A stretch of 10,538 nucleotides of DNA, taken from contig RGHK01000020.1 in assembly GCA_010024215.1 (NCBI GenBank), positions 1 through 10,538 on the forward strand, read 5' to 3'. The position numbers were made by a program, and so were the translations under genes. This stretch comes from Pseudomonadota bacterium (GTDB lineage: Bacteria; Pseudomonadota; Gammaproteobacteria; Magnimaribacterales; D2472). Each line of letters opens with the position of its first letter. Position 1 is the stretch's first letter. Under the pieces are notes generated by a model, which was given only the letters and a program-made list of their open reading frames with translations, did not search any database and was not told the DNA's origin. Of the stretch, positions 1 through 8,102 are shown piece by piece.

Positions 1-1
1 C

Positions 2-2083
2 GGAATAACCTTTTTAATCTTTGGATGTTCAAATGAGCCAAAAGAAATTAATTATCCAGAATCAAAAAAAATTGATTTTATTGAAACAATTCATGGATAT
101 GAGATAAGAGATGATTATAGATGGCTTGAAGATTTTACAAGTGATGAATCAAAAGCTTGGGTTGATGAGCAAAATCGATTTACTCAAAATTTTATTGGAC
201 AAAATAAATACAAGAGGTCAATTACAAAAAATTTAAATAAAACCTGGGAAACAGAATCCATTAGCATTCCATACCAAGTTGAGGGAAAAACCTTCTATTA
301 TTTCAATGATGGAACATGGCAACAAAGCAAGCTAATGATTAAAGATTGTGACGAGTGCGATGCAAGAGTTTTGCTTGATCCAAACACTTTATCAGATGAT
401 GGGACTGTTTCATTGGGTGGCACTAGCGTTAGTAATGATGCCTCAAAGCTTGCATATTCTATTTCTGATGGAGGTTCAGATTGGCGAGTATGGAAAGTAT
501 TAGATATTAGCTCTGGTAAAAATCTTGAAGATAGAATCGAATGGGCTAAATTTTCAGGTGCTACATGGGAAACAGACGATTCTGGTTTCTATTATCAAAA
601 ATATGATGAACCATCGGATGAAGCACTTAAAGATATTAATACAGCGCCAAAATTAATGTTTCACAAACTAGGTACTTCTCAATCTGAAGACGTGATTATT
701 TATGAAAATCCAGATAAGCCTCGATGGGGTTGGGGAATAAGTGTTGTAAAAGATTCAGAAATAAAATTCTTATCTATTTCAAATGGAACTGATGAAAGAA
801 ACAGACTTTATGTTCAACTAAATAAAGATGGATCATTTATTCCTCTCATAGATGAACTCATAGGTGCTTATCAGTATTTGGATAGTAAAGAAGATATTCA
901 TTGGTTTTATTCAACTGAAAATGCAAAAAATGGCAAAGTTGTTTCGCTACAAATAAAAAATGGTTCTTTTGTTTGGAATGATGTAATTCCAGAAAAAGCA
1001 CAATCAATTAGAGGTGTAAACTTTATTAATAATTCTATTGTTATTACATACCTTGTTGATACCTTTTCAGAAATAAATTTCTATACCCTTGAAGGATCAT
1101 TTACTAATAAGCTATCCATTGATAGTAAAGGTACCATTGGAGGATTTGGTGGCGGCTTAGAAGATCATAAAACTTACTTTTCATTTACAAATTTTGTAAC
1201 GCCTAGAAGAATTTACGAAATTGATTTAAATGACATGTCTACAGAGATTTTCTGGGAGGAAAAACTTGATAGCTACCTTCCTGATGACTATGTAAGTGAG
1301 TTAAAGTTTTTTAAATCAAAAGACGGGACTATGGTTCCTTTGCACGTAAGTTACAAAAAATCTCTCAGTATAGATAAACATACTCCACTTCTTTTATATG
1401 GTTATGGAGGCTTTAATATTTCAATATTGCCAGGTTTTAGTAAGAGATATCTTGCATGGATGAATCAAGGCGGCGTGGTAGCAGTTGCGAATCTTAGGGG
1501 TGGCGGTGAATACGGAGACTCTTGGCATGAAGCTGGGATGTTATTTAATAAACAGAATGTGTTTGACGATTTTGCTTATGCTGCAAGGTTCCTTCACCAA
1601 CAAAATATTGGATCACCTGGTTCAACTGCCATTCAGGGTGGATCTAATGGAGGTCTATTAGTTGCGGCTACTATGCTACAAAATCCAGATCTTTTTAAAG
1701 TTGCTATACCTCAAGTTGGTGTATTAGATATGCTTAGGTTTCATAAATTTACAATAGGATGGGCATGGGAAAGTGATTATGGTTCGCCTGATGATAAAGC
1801 AGGTTTTGAAAACTTGCTTGCATATTCTCCTCTTCATAATATTGAAAAAGGAGCCTGCTATCCAACAACATTAATAACAACTGCTGAGAGAGATGATAGA
1901 GTTGTCCCATCACATTCTTTTAAATTTGCCGCTAAACTTCAGGAATATCAAGGATGTGAAAATCCTATATTGCTAAGAACCGAAGGCAGAGCTGGCCATG
2001 GTGCTGGTACACCTAAAAACAAACAGATTAATCAGATAGCTGAAATTTATGGATATGCCTTGTCGGTAATTAATGAAAAATAA
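2..2083 (+). CDS. Prolyl oligopeptidase family (S9A) serine peptidase, predicted lipoprotein, 5' end missing
   Basis: This is a serine peptidase that should cleave short peptides after proline. The frame is open from base 2, and the start codon lies left of the window; the Met at 335 is internal. Of 693 visible residues, the first nine (ITFLIFGC) look like the end of a lipoprotein signal peptide with Cys9 as lipidation site and Ser at +2, so the enzyme is probably exported and held in the outer membrane. DDYRWLED (37-44) is the N-terminal signature of the family. A beta-propeller should span roughly 75-420 and the alpha/beta hydrolase about 425-690. The catalytic triad is visible: Ser548 in GGSNGG, Asp631 in ERDDRVVP and His666 in GRAGHGAG. 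The hydrolase and N-terminal motifs fit prolyl oligopeptidase better than oligopeptidase B. A periplasmic role in using peptides is an inference. The stop directly abuts the stop of the converging FKBP gene. Confidence 0.93.
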   Translation, partial: GITFLIFGCSNEPKEINYPESKKIDFIETIHGYEIRDDYRWLEDFTSDESKAWVDEQNRFTQNFIGQNKYKRSITKNLNKTWETESISIPYQVEGKTFYYFNDGTWQQSKLMIKDCDECDARVLLDPNTLSDDGTVSLGGTSVSNDASKLAYSISDGGSDWRVWKVLDISSGKNLEDRIEWAKFSGATWETDDSGFYYQKYDEPSDEALKDINTAPKLMFHKLGTSQSEDVIIYENPDKPRWGWGISVVKDSEIKFLSISNGTDERNRLYVQLNKDGSFIPLIDELIGAYQYLDSKEDIHWFYSTENAKNGKVVSLQIKNGSFVWNDVIPEKAQSIRGVNFINNSIVITYLVDTFSEINFYTLEGSFTNKLSIDSKGTIGGFGGGLEDHKTYFSFTNFVTPRRIYEIDLNDMSTEIFWEEKLDSYLPDDYVSELKFFKSKDGTMVPLHVSYKKSLSIDKHTPLLLYGYGGFNISILPGFSKRYLAWMNQGGVVAVANLRGGGEYGDSWHEAGMLFNKQNVFDDFAYAARFLHQQNIGSPGSTAIQGGSNGGLLVAATMLQNPDLFKVAIPQVGVLDMLRFHKFTIGWAWESDYGSPDDKAGFENLLAYSPLHNIEKGACYPTTLITTAERDDRVVPSHSFKFAAKLQEYQGCENPILLRTEGRAGHGAGTPKNKQINQIAEIYGYALSVINEK

Positions 2084-2542
2084 TTACTGAATCTCTAAAA
2101 GCTCTATCTCAAAAATTAAAATTGAATTGGAGGGAATGCCCGGCCTTCCCTCGTCTCCATAAGCCATAGCAGGATCAATAAAAACCTTCCATTTGTCTCC
2201 TCTCTTCATCAAAGAAATTGCCTTTTGACATCCCTCAATTAATCCAGACAATTGAACTGTTAAAGGTTCATTTGACTCTACTGAACTCCAGAAGACAGTA
2301 CCATCAGTCAGAGTTCCGTGAAAATGAGCAGTAATAGTATCTGATAAGCTTGGAGAGGGAGAATTAATATCCCCACTCTCTAGGACTGCATATTGAAGAC
2401 CAGGCTCAATAATATTAATTCCATCGTATGATTGATTTTCAATAAAAAACTTCATGTTTGAAATCTGTTGAACATTTGGACTATCTTGAATGCACCCAAA
2501 TAGAACAAATAATATTGGTACTAAAAAGTATTTATTTCTCAT
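2084..2542 (-). CDS. FKBP-type peptidyl-prolyl cis-trans isomerase, predicted lipoprotein
   Basis: This 152-residue protein has a lipoprotein signal peptide (hydrophobic residues 5-15, then LFGC with Cys17) and one FKBP domain from about 48 to 152. Family landmarks are GLQY (48-51), GTLTDGTVF (76-84), AYGDEGRPGIP (127-137) and IFEIELLEI (143-151). FKBP proteins isomerise prolyl bonds and act as folding helpers; here the site would be periplasmic, tethered to a membrane. Several pocket residues differ from FKBP12: Trp85 stands where Asp37 is expected, Cys105 at the Trp59 position and Phe74 at the Tyr26 position, while Phe84, Ile102, Tyr128 and Phe144 are kept. Activity may therefore be reduced or altered. 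The ATG overlaps the tyrS stop in an ATGA junction, so translation is probably coupled to tyrS. There is no Shine-Dalgarno sequence of its own. The gene is complete. Confidence 0.93.
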   Translation of the reverse strand: MRNKYFLVPILFVLFGCIQDSPNVQQISNMKFFIENQSYDGINIIEPGLQYAVLESGDINSPSPSLSDTITAHFHGTLTDGTVFWSSVESNEPLTVQLSGLIEGCQKAISLMKRGDKWKVFIDPAMAYGDEGRPGIPSNSILIFEIELLEIQ

Positions 2543-3729
2543 AGGACTTTAATTTTTAAAAATTTCCTCTTGCCAACTTGGTAGATTGCTTCAGAACCTT
2601 TACTAATAGTGTGTTTTGGATCAGAAATTTTTTCAGAGTTTATTTTTACTCCACCTTGGTCAATTAAGCGCATTGCTTCAGATGTGCTTGATGTCATTTC
2701 AGTATTTTTTAATAAATTTGTTAATAAAATATCTGTTTGCTCAATCTCGAATTGAATTTCCTTAATCTCTTCAGGCAGGCTGCCTTTTTGAAATCTCTTT
2801 AAAAAAGATTCTTTACATTTATGGCCATCTCCTGGTTTATGAAATCTATCAACAAGCTCTTCTGCAAGAATGAATTTGACGTCTCTTGGGTTCTTGCCAT
2901 CCTCAACTTCTTGCTTTAAATCCGATATTTCTTTTTCAGATATAAAACTCAATAATTCAAACCATCTCCACATTAGATCATCAGATATAGACATAATTTT
3001 TCCAAACATCTCATCTGGGTCTTCATCAATAGCAATAAAGTTATTTAATGATTTTGACATTTTGTTAGTGCCATCTAGGCCTTCTAATATTGGAACAGTT
3101 AATACTACTTGAGGCTCTTGATCATAAGCTCTTTGCAGCTCTCTTCCGACTAAGAGGTTAAATTTCTGATCGGTTCCGCCGCACTCAACGTCTGCTTCCA
3201 AAGCAACAGAATCATATCCCTGAACTAATGGGTATAAAAACTCATGTACAGCAATGCTTTGGTTAGCGTTATAACGTTTGTTAAAGTCATCTCTTTCAAG
3301 CATTCTTGCTACATTATATTTAGAAGCAAGCCCAATTAATCCAGCGGCTCCAAGTTTATTACACCATTCAGAATTAAAACGAACTTCTGTAAGGTCTTTT
3401 TTTAAAATTTTAAAAACTTGTTTTTCATAAGTTTTTGCATTTTTAGTTAACTCATCAAAGTCTAAAGTTGGTCTAGTCTTATTCTTTCCAGATGGATCAC
3501 CAATTTGACCTGTAAAGTCACCAATCAAAAAGATAACTTTATGACCTAATTCTTGAAAATGTCTTAGTTTATTTAAAAGCACGGTATGACCTAAATGCAG
3601 GTCAGGTGCTGTTGGATCAAAGCCAGCTTTAATTACTAACTGCTTGCCAGAAGCTAGTTTCTTTTTTAAATCGGATTCTGTAAGAATCTCGTCAGTACCA
3701 CGCTTAATGAGTGCCAGAGCTTTATCCAT
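2539..3729 (-). CDS. tyrS: Tyrosyl-tRNA synthetase
   Basis: TyrS charges tRNA-Tyr with tyrosine in the cytoplasm. The 396-residue protein has the class I signatures: HLGH at 45-48 (HIGH motif) within DPTAPDLHLGHT, and KMSKS at 223-227. The stretch GDFTGQIGDPSG (70-81) and the tyrosine-site segment around QGYDSVALEADVECGGTDQKFN (170-191) are also typical. A C-terminal S4 RNA-binding domain covers about 335-396. Length and motifs fit the shorter bacterial TyrRS form (about 400 residues, as in Pseudomonas) rather than the E. coli 424-residue form. The ATG at 3729 gives a normal N-terminus; only an AGG three bases upstream hints at a ribosome site. The gene is the first of a two-gene unit with the FKBP lipoprotein and is divergent from putA across 78 bp. 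No T-box or other leader is visible. Confidence 0.97.
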   Translation of the reverse strand: MDKALALIKRGTDEILTESDLKKKLASGKQLVIKAGFDPTAPDLHLGHTVLLNKLRHFQELGHKVIFLIGDFTGQIGDPSGKNKTRPTLDFDELTKNAKTYEKQVFKILKKDLTEVRFNSEWCNKLGAAGLIGLASKYNVARMLERDDFNKRYNANQSIAVHEFLYPLVQGYDSVALEADVECGGTDQKFNLLVGRELQRAYDQEPQVVLTVPILEGLDGTNKMSKSLNNFIAIDEDPDEMFGKIMSISDDLMWRWFELLSFISEKEISDLKQEVEDGKNPRDVKFILAEELVDRFHKPGDGHKCKESFLKRFQKGSLPEEIKEIQFEIEQTDILLTNLLKNTEMTSSTSEAMRLIDQGGVKINSEKISDPKHTISKGSEAIYQVGKRKFLKIKVL

Positions 3730-3783
3730 ATGCCTATGATAGTATTTTTCATCAACGAATAGAATGAGTATGTTGCTACTTAG

Positions 3784-3792
3784 TGCTATAAG
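3784..3792 (+). promoter_or_regulatory. Candidate extended -10 promoter for putA
   Basis: TGC followed by TATAAG forms an extended -10 element (TGn plus five of six -10 matches) in the 78-bp gap between the divergent tyrS and putA genes. No good -35 is found at 16 to 18 bp spacing, which extended -10 promoters can tolerate. Transcription would start near 3799, only about 8 nt before the putA ATG at 3808, giving an almost leaderless mRNA. I could not identify a convincing tyrS promoter on the other strand. Confidence 0.4.
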
Positions 3793-3807
3793 ATTAAAAT
3801 AATTAAT

Positions 3808-6800
3808 ATGGTATTGTCTAAAAATAAATTCCTGTCTGAGTCTGAATTAGTTCCAAGTCTTATTGAAGAAACTAGTTTCTTAGAAGATCAATCAATTTCT
3901 GAGAATGCAAAAAAAATAATTGATGCATGTAGGCTCAATAAAAAAGAAAGAACCAAACTAGATGCTTTTCTGAGTGAATATGGTTTAGATAATAAAGAAG
4001 GTGTTGCTTTAATGTGCCTTGCTGAATCAATTCTAAGAATTCCTGATAGCTCAACTAGAGATTTAATAATTTCAGAAAAATTATCAGAAGGTAGATGGAT
4101 AGATCATTTAAATAAGGCTGATAGCTTATTTGTTAATGCATCAACATGGGGCTTGTTGCTTGCTGGAAAGGTTGTAAAGACCCCAAAAGAATGGTCAAGA
4201 GATCCAAATCAATTTTTACGAGCATTGGTGTCTAAATCAGGTGAGTTTCCAATTAGAAATGCAGTAATTGCAGCAATGCACATCCTCAGCCAAGAATTTG
4301 TTATGGGAAGAGATTTCATTGATATCAATAAACTATCTAATATTGAAGACTCTGTATATTCATTTGATATGCTTGGCGAGGCTGCTAGAACACAAAAACA
4401 AGCTGATATGTATTTTTCATCCTATGAAAATGCTATCGAAGAGGTTGGCAAAATAAACCTTCTTAAAAATACAAATAATGGAGTATCAATAAAAATATCT
4501 GCCCTTTTTCCAAGTTATGAGATGAGGAAGTATGAAGATATAAAGTCTATTCTTGTACCAAAGTTAATCTCTCTTACTGAGCTTGGAAAATCTAAGGATG
4601 TTGAAATTACTATTGATGCTGAGGAACAAGACAGACTTAGTATTAGTCTAGAAATAATAAAACTTATTGCTCAATCCAAAAATATTAGAGATTGGCAAGG
4701 CTTTGGAATCGCGCTTCAGGCTTATGGCAAAAGATCACTAGGTACAATAAATTGGTTAGAAGAACTATTAAATAAAAGAGCCCCGATGCATCTAAGGTTA
4801 GTAAAAGGTGCTTATTGGGACTATGAAATAAAACATGCCCAGGTCTCAGGCTATGAGAATTATTCAGTCTTTACCAAGAAATCTCTAACAGATTTATCTT
4901 ATCTCTCATGCGCAAAAAGAATATTTGAGGTAAATTCAATATACCCTAAATTTGCAACTCATAATGCCCACACGATATCAGCAATAAACTACTTAGGTGG
5001 CGAAAAAAATTATGAGTTTCAGAGGTTATATGGAATGGGAGAACTATTATATAAATGTTCCCAAGATATTTTATCTCTCAATAAAACTACTTCTATTTAT
5101 GCACCAATTGGTAAATATAAAGACCTTTTACCTTATTTGGTAAGAAGATTGCTAGAAAATGGAGCTAATAGTTCTTTTATTAATAGATTGCTTGACCCAG
5201 ACACTGATTCATCATGGCTAGCTTCCGGGCCTCATGAAAAAATCAAAAATGAAAAGAAAGAAATTCCACTACCATGTAATATATTCAACAACAGAAAAAA
5301 TTCACATGGAATAGACATCTCAGAAATGAATAATCTTGAAGAAATTAAAAACAAAATTAATGAATTTAAAAATAAAAAAATTGATGCTGTTTCAATATAT
5401 AACAACAGAGTCGGGAGCAATAAGAATGTGAATTCATCTTTTTCAATTGCCGACGGTTCTGAGATCGGGACTGTAACCTATGATGACATAGATTCGCTAG
5501 AAACTATTCTTAACTCAAATAAGAAATGTAATTGGGAAAATACAGTCGTTGGTGATAGAGCAAAAATATTAATTGATATTTCAAATGAGCTCGAAACAAA
5601 TCCGTATCAGCTAATTTACTATCTTATGCATGAGGCTGGAAAAACTATTCAGAATTCAATAGATGAGATTAGAGAGGCTATAGATTTTTTAAGATATTAC
5701 TCTAATCAAATGCTTAGTATTGAAGAATCTAATCAGGAACTTGAGGGGCCAACAGGAGAACTAAATACATTGTCATATTCACCAAAGGGACATTTTATAT
5801 GCATAAGTCCATGGAATTTCCCTGTAGCAATATTAATAGGACAGATCAGTGCAGCTCTAATATCTGGTAATAAAGTCACAATCAAGCCTTCTGAACACAC
5901 TTCTATACTTGGATATTTAGTTGTAAAGATGTTCCATAAGAATGGAGTTCCATCAGACATACTAGAGCTTGTTCTTGGAGATGGAAAGCATGGTGACATG
6001 TTATCTAAAATCAAGAATATAAATGGCGTCGCATTTACAGGATCACTGCCAACTGCAAAAAAAATTCAAAATAACCTAAGCAAAAACCAAAAAGAAATTC
6101 TTCCCTTAATTGCAGAAACCGGTGGTATTAATGTAATGATTGTCGATTCAAGCGCTCTTTTAGAGCAAGCAACCGATGATATTGTTCGTTCTGCTTTTGA
6201 TAGCTCTGGTCAAAGATGTTCCGCATTAAGGGTTTTATGTATTCAAGATGAAATATACGAAGAATTACTTGAAATGGTGAAAGGCAGTATGCAAGAGCTC
6301 AAAATTGGTAATCCAGAAAATTTTGACACTGATATTGGTCCTATAATAAATAGTGCAGCAAAGGACAAACTGCAGTCATATATTGAAAATAATTCTAAAA
6401 GTGGATTATCAATATATCAGAGTGAAACAAAAGCAATGGAGGCATACATATCACCCACAATTATTGAAATTAATAAATTAACAGACTTAAGTGAAGAGCA
6501 ATTTGGCCCTATACTTCACGTACTAAAATTTAAATCATCTGATGTAGATAGTCTAATCAACGAAGTGAATAATAGCGGTTATGGTTTAACAATGGGAATA
6601 CACACAAGAATAGAGTCTAGGGCTGACCTATTTAGTAAAAGATGTCATGTTGGTAATATTTATATAAATAGAGACATGGTTGGCGCAGTGGTTGGTTCTC
6701 AGCCTTTTGGGGGGCATGGTCTTTCTGGCAGTGGGTATAAGGCTGGAGGTCCTAATTATTTGCTTCAATTCTTAAATGAAAAAGTGGTATCAAAAAACTC

Positions 6801-6849
6801 TGTTGCATTTGGTGGAAATGCAGAATTGCTTAATATTCAAGAAGATTAA
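3808..6849 (+). CDS. putA: Bifunctional proline dehydrogenase / glutamate-semialdehyde (P5C) dehydrogenase, short PutA
   Basis: PutA oxidises proline to glutamate in two steps: an FAD-dependent proline dehydrogenase passes electrons to quinone, and an NAD-dependent aldehyde dehydrogenase finishes the reaction. The 1013-residue protein begins with the PutA helical domain (LAESILRIPDSSTRD near 71-85), then the barrel with RLVKGAYWDYEIKHAQ, Tyr431 and the substrate-binding pair Arg446-Arg447. An Asn/Lys-rich linker (about 470-560) leads to the dehydrogenase, with Asn670 in PWNFP, FTGS at 743-746, Glu770 in AETGG and catalytic Cys804 in SGQRCSA. It lacks the N-terminal ribbon-helix-helix DNA-binding domain and the extra C-terminal domain of the E. 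coli enzyme (about 1320 residues), so it should not repress its own gene. The ATG at 3808 has no Shine-Dalgarno. Its TAA overlaps the next ATG by one base. No proline permease gene is in the window. Confidence 0.97.
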   Translation: MVLSKNKFLSESELVPSLIEETSFLEDQSISENAKKIIDACRLNKKERTKLDAFLSEYGLDNKEGVALMCLAESILRIPDSSTRDLIISEKLSEGRWIDHLNKADSLFVNASTWGLLLAGKVVKTPKEWSRDPNQFLRALVSKSGEFPIRNAVIAAMHILSQEFVMGRDFIDINKLSNIEDSVYSFDMLGEAARTQKQADMYFSSYENAIEEVGKINLLKNTNNGVSIKISALFPSYEMRKYEDIKSILVPKLISLTELGKSKDVEITIDAEEQDRLSISLEIIKLIAQSKNIRDWQGFGIALQAYGKRSLGTINWLEELLNKRAPMHLRLVKGAYWDYEIKHAQVSGYENYSVFTKKSLTDLSYLSCAKRIFEVNSIYPKFATHNAHTISAINYLGGEKNYEFQRLYGMGELLYKCSQDILSLNKTTSIYAPIGKYKDLLPYLVRRLLENGANSSFINRLLDPDTDSSWLASGPHEKIKNEKKEIPLPCNIFNNRKNSHGIDISEMNNLEEIKNKINEFKNKKIDAVSIYNNRVGSNKNVNSSFSIADGSEIGTVTYDDIDSLETILNSNKKCNWENTVVGDRAKILIDISNELETNPYQLIYYLMHEAGKTIQNSIDEIREAIDFLRYYSNQMLSIEESNQELEGPTGELNTLSYSPKGHFICISPWNFPVAILIGQISAALISGNKVTIKPSEHTSILGYLVVKMFHKNGVPSDILELVLGDGKHGDMLSKIKNINGVAFTGSLPTAKKIQNNLSKNQKEILPLIAETGGINVMIVDSSALLEQATDDIVRSAFDSSGQRCSALRVLCIQDEIYEELLEMVKGSMQELKIGNPENFDTDIGPIINSAAKDKLQSYIENNSKSGLSIYQSETKAMEAYISPTIIEINKLTDLSEEQFGPILHVLKFKSSDVDSLINEVNNSGYGLTMGIHTRIESRADLFSKRCHVGNIYINRDMVGAVVGSQPFGGHGLSGSGYKAGGPNYLLQFLNEKVVSKNSVAFGGNAELLNIQED

Positions 6850-8102
6850 TGGTAGGTTTTAAAAAAGTCCCATCAAAGGGAATTCTTCTGGCTTTTTTTA
6901 TTTCAGTATTTTTAATACTGCTTTTATATGTTGATATTTCTACAGATGAATCCAAGCCAGAAGAAAAAGTTGAGGTTACCGAAAATTTAGAGAATGTCAT
7001 TGATGACCTAATTACTTATAAAATTCATCAAGTCACGACTGGAGAAAATCTTTCAATTATCTTTGAAGACTTTAAGGTTCCGCTTAATACTGCATATCGA
7101 ATTTTTAGATTAGATAAAAAAAACTTACTCACTAATATCAAACCTGGCGACAGAATGCGATTTACGTACTTAGGTGACAAGATTATAAGTATTGAAATCT
7201 CTAAAGATAATTTAAATTCTCTATTAATCGAAATTGGCGATGAAATAAACATAAAGAATATTACTAAAGATATTGAACTAATTAGCTCATATAAAAGTGG
7301 AATAATAAAATCTTCTTTTTATGAGGCCGCTCAAGATGCTGAGATACCGGATAGTATCATAATGGATTTTGCATATATCTTTGGTTGGGATATTGATTTT
7401 GTGTTTGATATTCGTGAGGGGGATTCTTTCTTTGTTGTATACGAAACACCATACTCTCGGGGAGAAAAAATAGAAAATGGTGATATCGTTGCAGCTAAAT
7501 TTATCAATAAAGGTAAAACCTACTCAGCTAATAGATTTTTTACCTCTAAAGATAAAAAAGAGTTTTTTGATAATGATGGAAATAATATGCAAAAAGCTTT
7601 TTTAAGAGCGCCGCTTGATTTTGCGTATATAAGTTCGCACTTTAATCCCAATAGAATGCATCCAGTGCTTCATACCATACGAGCACATAACGGTGTAGAT
7701 TATGCTGCAAAAAGAGGGTCACCCGTCAGAACAACTGGAGACGGAAAAGTCAATTACATAGGTAGCAGAAATGGTTGTGGAAATGAAATTGTTATACAGC
7801 ATTCAAATGATTACTCTACAAGATACTGTCATCTTGAAAAATTTAAAGCAGGTTTAAAAAAAGGCAGTAAAGTAATTCAGGGCCAAACAATTGGATATGT
7901 TGGAAGTAGTGGACTAGCCACAGGCCCTCACCTACATTATGAATTTAAAATTGGTGATAAAAGAATTGATCCTGTAAAAGTTAAATTGCCATCAGCAGAA
8001 CCCATTAGTAATGAATTAAGGCCTGGCTTTGATACACTAGTAGAAAGTAATAAATTATTAATGACAAAGCTAGAATCACTTCGACCAAATGAAGCAGAAT
8101 AA
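6849..8102 (+). CDS. M23 family peptidoglycan DD-endopeptidase, MepM-like
   Basis: This enzyme should cut peptide cross-links in murein, allowing wall growth. The 417-residue protein has a signal anchor or uncleaved signal (hydrophobic 11-28 after basic residues), then a LysM/OapA-like segment (about 58-105, HQVTTGENLSIIFEDF through LKPGD-like NIKPGDRM), a Csd3/OapA-like middle region (about 150-245) and a C-terminal M23 domain (about 265-385). Metal ligands are complete: His280 and Asp284 in HNGVD, and His363 in HLH (361-363). His361 and His328 are the expected catalytic histidines. It is therefore likely active rather than a degenerate EnvC/NlpD-type activator. The start overlaps the putA stop as TAATG, which favours reinitiation after putA. 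The end overlaps anmK by 14 bp. Pairing with anmK matches the arrangement I recall from other gammaproteobacteria and links wall hydrolysis to muropeptide recycling. The exact orthologue (MepM or another) is uncertain. Confidence 0.93.
   Translation: MVGFKKVPSKGILLAFFISVFLILLLYVDISTDESKPEEKVEVTENLENVIDDLITYKIHQVTTGENLSIIFEDFKVPLNTAYRIFRLDKKNLLTNIKPGDRMRFTYLGDKIISIEISKDNLNSLLIEIGDEINIKNITKDIELISSYKSGIIKSSFYEAAQDAEIPDSIIMDFAYIFGWDIDFVFDIREGDSFFVVYETPYSRGEKIENGDIVAAKFINKGKTYSANRFFTSKDKKEFFDNDGNNMQKAFLRAPLDFAYISSHFNPNRMHPVLHTIRAHNGVDYAAKRGSPVRTTGDGKVNYIGSRNGCGNEIVIQHSNDYSTRYCHLEKFKAGLKKGSKVIQGQTIGYVGSSGLATGPHLHYEFKIGDKRIDPVKVKLPSAEPISNELRPGFDTLVESNKLLMTKLESLRPNEAE

Noticed and set aside
335..337. 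ATG as start of the S9A peptidase
   Set aside because: The frame stays open to base 2 and upstream codons encode the conserved DDYRWLED motif and a lipobox, so this Met is internal.
2130..2152. Inverted repeat GAGGGAA / TTCCCTC with a 9-nt loop, possible terminator for the S9A gene
   Set aside because: It lies inside the FKBP coding region over the conserved EGRPGIP codons and has no T-tract on either side, so coding explains it well.
2870..3112. Open frame on the plus strand within tyrS
   Set aside because: It is antisense to the strongly conserved tyrS and its translation has no recognisable family features.
3730..3807. T-box, riboswitch or small RNA in the tyrS-putA gap
   Set aside because: The gap is 78 bp, contains no stable stem or conserved T-box bases, and such leaders are not expected for a gammaproteobacterial tyrS.
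5733..6014. Open frame on the minus strand within putA
   Set aside because: It mirrors the conserved dehydrogenase domain of putA and has no independent support; similar antisense frames at 5232-5420, 7028-7252, 7937-8146 and 8688-8981 were rejected for the same reason.
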